From Sophora flavescens (Eukaryota > Streptophyta > Magnoliopsida > Fabales > Fabaceae): a stretch of DNA of 64,000 nucleotides. The notes beneath the pieces are model-generated. The model was not told the origin of the DNA. It saw only the letters and a program-made list of their open reading frames with translations, and made no database searches. Shown in pieces: positions 59,459 to 64,000 of this stretch. Position 1 is the stretch's first letter, and each line of letters begins with the position of its first letter. Both the position numbers and the translations under genes were made by a program. Where the stretch lies: positions 75,441,804 through 75,505,803 of the forward strand of contig CM061070.1 in assembly GCA_030762895.1 (NCBI GenBank), written 5' to 3'.

Positions 59459-62400
59459 TCATAGATTTGTAAATTTTAGAGAGGATTCACGTTTAATGGG
59501 TTCAATGCACCAATTCAGCTGTTCATTGTTAGCATCTACTGTGGATATGCGCAAGATCATGTTGTGGTAATCACACAAGGTTGACCTATGGCCAATGCTG
59601 ATGTATGTTATGCCTGCTGCTCCAATCTTTTGGTACAAATGAACCTGTAAGCCATAGCAAAAGAAAATGATCTTCTGTACCACATGAAGGGATATATAAT
59701 CATGACATTGATTAAAATCTTGCACTCTTTTGAATCCCTTTACAACTACTAATCCAAACACAAAGTATATTAAAAAAGTTAACAACTATGTTTCATGGGT
59801 TTAGTTCAAGAAATTAAAAGGGTAAGTTGTGCTATAATGCTTCCGCTATGGACAGGATCCAGGGAAGGGTAGGACCCACTATGTGGGTCTATAGTAGGCA
59901 GTCGTATGTTACATTTGCAAGAGGCCGATTCCACAACTTGAACTTGTGACCTTCCTGTCACATGGCAACTACTCCAACCATTGTGCCAAAGCTCTTCTAC
60001 GAGTCTAGTTCAAGCAATACTTCACACAAACTTGAATCAAAAGCCATTCGGCTTTAGAACAGTTATCTTTTAGAAAATGTCAATTCTTTTTATGGCTTCA
60101 AATTTCTTCTTGTTCTTCAAACTTAGTTACAAAGTGCTGAAGACTGTATAGCCCATAGTGTCTTTTAGATTCTACTTAATTAGAAAAACAACCAATTACA
60201 AAGGTATGCTTATGGGGATTCAGCATTTTATTTTTTGTATTTATATGAATATACAAATGGAACAGACCATTTGCCATATGATCCACATTCAAACATATAT
60301 GTCAGATGCACTTGATATTCAAGAATACCTCATTGGCTTCATCAAGTGCACTTGTAGACTCATCCAATAAAACCAATTGAGGTTTTGAAAGCAAAAGACG
60401 AGCAAATGCAAGGCGTTGCTGCTCTCCCAGAGAAAGAACACTAGACCATTCATGTATTGAATCTAAGCTGAAACGAGCCAATAAATAGCCAAGCCGGACG
60501 TCCTCTAAGACCTTTACCAGCTCATCTGTCGTTGGCTTCACAGGCTTATCTTTTATGTTATCTGAGTTTGGCAACTTTGCCAAGAAAGGAAGCAAATCTG
60601 CAGACCAATGCTTACACTCAATCAGTAAAGCTCCCAACAATCTACTGATAATATATCAATGATATAAATCAGGTAAGATCTTTCTATTTTACCAGATGAT
60701 ATAATAGTATTTATTTGAGAGGGTTATGTGATTAATTAAAACCTTCATAAATAATTTGGTAAAACAATACTCTTAAGAAATATGAACTATATTTTGTCAA
60801 AAAAAGAAAGAAAGAAATATGAACTATAAAATCTCAATAAGAAATTGTTGCAACCTAAAAGTCAATGCTCACAATTGATCATTTTGATTGAATTTGTTCA
60901 CCTGATTATAAAGTCTAGATTCTATTCAACACGGAAAGGCATATAAAACAACAACAATCAAGCCTTTTCCCACTAGGTGGGGTCGGCTACATGGATCAAG
61001 CGACATGTTCTATCGTAAATCATGTCTATAGACAAATCATTGACCTCTAAATCATTGTTAACAGTTTCGCCTACATTTTTTCTCAGCCTCTCTTTACCTC
61101 TAGCGATTAGGCTGCCCACCATTTGATCTGCTTTCCTTAATAGGAATTTTATAGGTTTTCTTCACACATGCCCAAACCACCTAAGGCAAATTTCTACTAT
61201 CTTTTCTATAATAGATGCTACCCCAAACCTCTCTAATGCAATTATTGTTAATCCTATCTTGTCTCCACCCATTCAATGCAACATTCTCATCTATATTACA
61301 TCGAGTTTATTCTCTTGTTGACCTTTTACCGCCCAACACTCTGTCATATAACATCGCAACTCTTATAGTTGTGCAATAAAATTTTTCCTTTAGCTTGAGC
61401 GTTACATTTTTTATCATATATAACACTGGAGGCCTTCCTCCATTTCTTCCATCTCGCTTGAATCCTATGGTTTACATCCCTATATTTCTCTATGTGGCTT
61501 GTGGTATGGTATAGTCTCCAACTTTCACCTCTATGGTAGGACTGTAGGAGAAATGTACTTCTTACTAAACTTAAATTCCATATACTCCGTCTTACGTCTA
61601 CTTAAACGAAAGTCGTGTGTTTCCAAAGCTCATCTTCACATCTCTATCTCCCATTTATTTCCTCATAAACAAAAGGGATTAATCTAATGCTAGTCTGAAG
61701 TACAACAATATTTACTGCCTGACTAACAGCTTAACATAAAAGGGACCATCTTTGCAAGATTCTGGATGGTTATGCTCCATTTCATTGAGCTCAATGAAAG
61801 TTCAGATTCAAGAGGTGATCCATTCATAAAGATTAAAATTGTGTTTGTTAGACTTGGTTCACCACTAGATTAATTTAGTTTGAAGGCAGAGTTTACTCGA
61901 ACAAAAATCTATAACATTTTTCTTGTCTAGAAGTGTCTTTACAGTGGCATCTTGAAAAATCTAACACCACCCCATGCATAACAATCATATCTTTTCATAT
62001 TTCCTATGTATAATTTATATTTTAATTAAAGGGTTAGATTTTATTGCCCTTGTGGAATCATTATAAAGCCTCCAACAAAAATTTTCAGGAGCATTTCTGG
62101 CATTCATGCGGCTAAAATATTTCATCATCATTTCAGCATCTCCTATGTCAGACCTACAACTGTAGCAGTAACATAATTGTCCCGACAATTGCAATAAGAG
62201 CAAATGAGTTTTCAAATCAACAAAAGACATCACTTTTTAATAAAAGTATCATGGATTTTTCACAAGAATTGAAAACAAAGTATTCAGGTGTGTGGGAAAA
62301 AGAAACTAGAAATCACTTACTTTTTGGTTTAGTACTGTCTGATATAGGAAGTGTGTCATCGCCCCATGTTGGATAAAGTAATTGTTGACGAAGAGTACCC

Positions 62401-62994
62401 AAAACCATATATGGCCTTTGAGGAAGGAAAAAGATGGATTTTCTGCTTATCGATTTTCCATGTTCTTCAGATGTATCATGAGAATAATTAACATCTGAAC
62501 AAATGGCTTGCTCAGGATCTTCTCCGCCTTTTACATAGTACGAAATCTTTCCAGTTCCAGTTTTCCATAGACCAGCCATAGCTCTTAACAAAGAAGTCTT
62601 ACCACTTCCACTTGGTCCCATCACCTGTTAAATTAGTCACATTTAAAATTGCATTTGTACAGCACTACAGTCTTGTGAACTTAAAAATACAGATCTCAAT
62701 TTATTATCTTGTGTTGGGAGTGGGGTTGGGAGGTGAGGGCCAGTGGATTGCTTACCAGTAAATTATCCTTTTCCTTGACCATCAATGACAAGTCCCTAAT
62801 AAGTGTAGAGTCACTGGGTGTCTTCAGAGTCAAATTTTCTATCTCGAGTAATGCCTCAAATTTTTCTGGTGGGGTGGATCCATTAGATTCCAATACAGAT
62901 GAACTCCTAAAATCTTTGTATGCAATATGTATATCTTCTAAAGTATTGGAGAGAGTTTTAGAGCTGCTTCTGGCCAAAACATCATCAAATTCAC
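59459..62994 (-). CDS. ABC transporter D family half-transporter (ABCD2-like), 3' exons
   Basis: ATP-binding half of a peroxisomal-type (ABCD) transporter. It most resembles the Arabidopsis member assigned to the chloroplast (ABCD2), recognised from memory. Minus-strand exons: 62994-62756, 62624-62321, 60597-60329, 59644-59459 (TGA stop at 59461-59459); all borders are GT/AG and phases agree. Visible: EALLEIENLTLKTPSDSTLI, Walker A GPSGSGKTSLL, Q-loop FFLPQRPYMVLGTLRQQLLY, signature VLSLGEQQRLAFARLL, Walker B VLLDESTSALDE and H-loop ISIGHRSTL. The membrane domain and start codon should lie to the right; at 63235-64000 there is instead a copia remnant, so the upstream exons are outside the window or lost. 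The nucleotide-binding domain has no stop. Confidence 0.88.
59811..60005 (-). mobile_element. Au-type SINE in an ABCD intron
   Basis: Minus strand: box A-like GGCACAATGGTTGGAGTAG, box B-like GGTCACAAGTTCAAG, body with GGCCTCTTGCAAATG, GACCCAC...GTGGGTCC and CCCTTCCCTGGATCCTG, end AGCACAACTTACCCTTTT. This is the layout I know for the angiosperm Au SINE family. TAGTTCAAG is repeated at 59802-59810 and 60006-60014 as a target duplication. Confidence 0.85.
60945..61690 (-). mobile_element. RTE-clade LINE, 3' fragment, in an ABCD intron
   Basis: Minus strand reading through many stops: LETHDFRLSRRKTEYMEFKF, ELRCYMTECWAVKGQQENKL, MRMLHWMGGDKIG, IVEICLRWFGHV, RLIHVADPT. These are the well-conserved words at the C-terminus of plant RTE LINE polyproteins. 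The 3' end is a short TTGTTGTTGTT tail (AACAACAAC at 60949 on +), typical of RTE elements. Heavily decayed. Confidence 0.88.
61691..62320 (-). other. Remainder of a long ABCD intron
   Basis: Part of the ~1.7-kb intron between exons 60329-60597 and 62321-62624. No coding structure recognised. Confidence 0.6.
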
Positions 62995-63141
62995 CTGCGT
63001 GTGCAATGGAGAAAGTATTAGTCGTGTTAGAATAACCAGATGCAATTCATGTATTTCATGTATCACATGTTAAATGTATTTAGCCTCATATGAATTAGTG
63101 TCTAGGAAATAGATCCCACTTCCTTACCCTTGTATATTGTA

Positions 63142-63145
<4 letters not shown>

Positions 63146-63176
<31 letters not shown>
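63146..63176. repeat. (CA)n microsatellite
   Basis: About 15 CA units, at the left side of the copia remnant. Confidence 0.93.
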
Positions 63177-63179
<3 letters not shown>

Positions 63180-63234
63180 GAAGCTAAGTGTCATTCCATT
63201 CAAGCTATTCCATCATATTTCTCATTTCTATATG

Positions 63235-64000
63235 GTACCGTAGCTCGATATTCCATCTTGACATCAAGAATGCCTTTTTACGTGGTGAACTACAGGAAAA
63301 GGTCTATTGTGCCGATTGTGCCCATCCCTCTATTGCTTGAAACAATCTCTCTATGCATGGTTTGGGAGGTTCAGTTCTATTATTTAAAAATTCAGCATGA
63401 CTAAATGTGAAGCTTATCACTCTCTTTTCTTTCGGCAATCTTCTAATATTTGCATCTATCTCATTGTTTATGTCGGCAACATGGCCATTACGGGCAATGA
63501 TGAGGCCGGTATCCAGTATCTTATGTGCCACGTATCTACCCACTTTCAAACAAAGGAAATAGGCTTTCTACAACACTTCTTGGGAATTGAATTTGCTCGA
63601 TCTAACACAGGTGTTGCCATCAGTCAGCAAAAGCATGCTTTGGCATAATAGAAGAGACAGGGAGGTTGGACTGCCGCCTCAATGATACCAATGTCAAACT
63701 ACTTCCGGGTCAGGGGGAGCCATTATTAGGGATCTTAATTATCTTACAAGAACCAGGGAAAACATTAGCAGTAAGTGTTGTCCACCAGTTTTTAAATGCC
63801 TATTGTGACAGACATTAGGATGTCGTGGTCCATATTCTTAGATACATCAAGAATGCACCAGGAAAGGGGCTACTCTATGAAAACAAAGGCTATACTTGAG
63901 TTGTTAGACATTCTGATGCTACTCAGACAGGTTCGCCTTCAGATAGAAGATCAACATCCGGGTATTGCATCTTTGTTGGAGGCAACTTAGTCTCATGGAG
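63235..64000 (+). pseudogene. Ty1-copia reverse transcriptase/RNase H remnant
   Basis: Plus strand, broken frames: LDIKNAFLRGELQEKVY at 63255, then (after a deletion of the Lys-Gln-Ser-Leu-Tyr part) CIYLIVYVGNMAITGND, HFQTKEIGFLQHFLGIEFAR, NTGVAISQQKHALA, and later ILRYIKNAPGKGLLYENKG and SDRRSTSGYCIFVGGNLVSW at the window end. The active-site YVDD is read as YVGN, so the catalytic Asp pair is lost. It lies opposite in strand to the ABCD gene and is cut by the window edge. Confidence 0.88.

Noticed and set aside
61499..61687. Open frame on the + strand
   Set aside because: Antisense to the RTE LINE remnant.
1..64000. CRISPR arrays, bacterial operons, rRNA genes, phage or organelle genes
   Set aside because: None seen; repeats here are microsatellites and transposon ends, and the genes have introns.

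Overview
This window is nuclear DNA from a flowering plant. The evidence is intron-rich genes with GT/AG introns, AT-rich intergenic DNA and dense nested plant transposons (Ty1-copia, chromodomain Ty3-gypsy, L1-type and RTE LINEs, CACTA, hAT, Mutator-like and PIF/Harbinger MITEs, tRNA-derived SINEs). The repeat families suggest a dicot, perhaps a legume, but the sequence alone does not prove this. Only two host genes are well supported: a complete CTP synthase (45649-51041, +) and the 3' four exons of an ABCD-type half ABC transporter (59459-62994, -).

Layout. 1-1138: gag and protease start of a Ty1-copia element (-), cut by the window edge. 2690-9846: two degraded L1-type LINEs head to tail; the second is cut at 9847 by a chromodomain Ty3-gypsy element (9847-19010) whose 3' LTR lost its last ~435 bp. 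19011-31480: an old repeat-rich block with a 'putative plant transposon protein' (Transposase_32-like) gene on the minus strand. A 7.4-kb CACTA element (22112-29501) with clean termini, a TnpD transposase gene, a TnpA-like gene and subterminal repeat arrays has inserted into that gene. 31480-44640: AT-rich intergenic DNA with many small elements, several with target-site duplications (TSDs) readable by eye: a TRIM-like remnant, three hAT MITEs, two PIF/Harbinger-like MITEs, two Mutator-like MITEs of one family, a poly(A) retroposon and a SINE.

44640-51480: CTP synthase with 21 coding exons that splice in silico to 610 residues, all phases consistent, with both catalytic centres intact. 51480-57960: intergenic DNA with a SINE, an RNase H-like LINE remnant and a 5'-truncated LINE whose reading frame is almost intact. 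57970-59191: LTR plus gag fragment of another Ty3-gypsy element (-). 59459-64000: ABCD gene (-), with an Au-type SINE and an RTE LINE tail in its introns and a broken Ty1-copia reverse transcriptase upstream (+) where the membrane-domain exons would be expected.

How it works together: CTP synthase makes CTP from UTP and glutamine. The ABCD protein would be the nucleotide-binding half of a transporter similar to the chloroplast-assigned Arabidopsis ABCD2. Everything else is mobile DNA at different stages of decay. I found no convincing evidence of an undescribed biological system; the most informative content is the nesting and the small non-autonomous elements.
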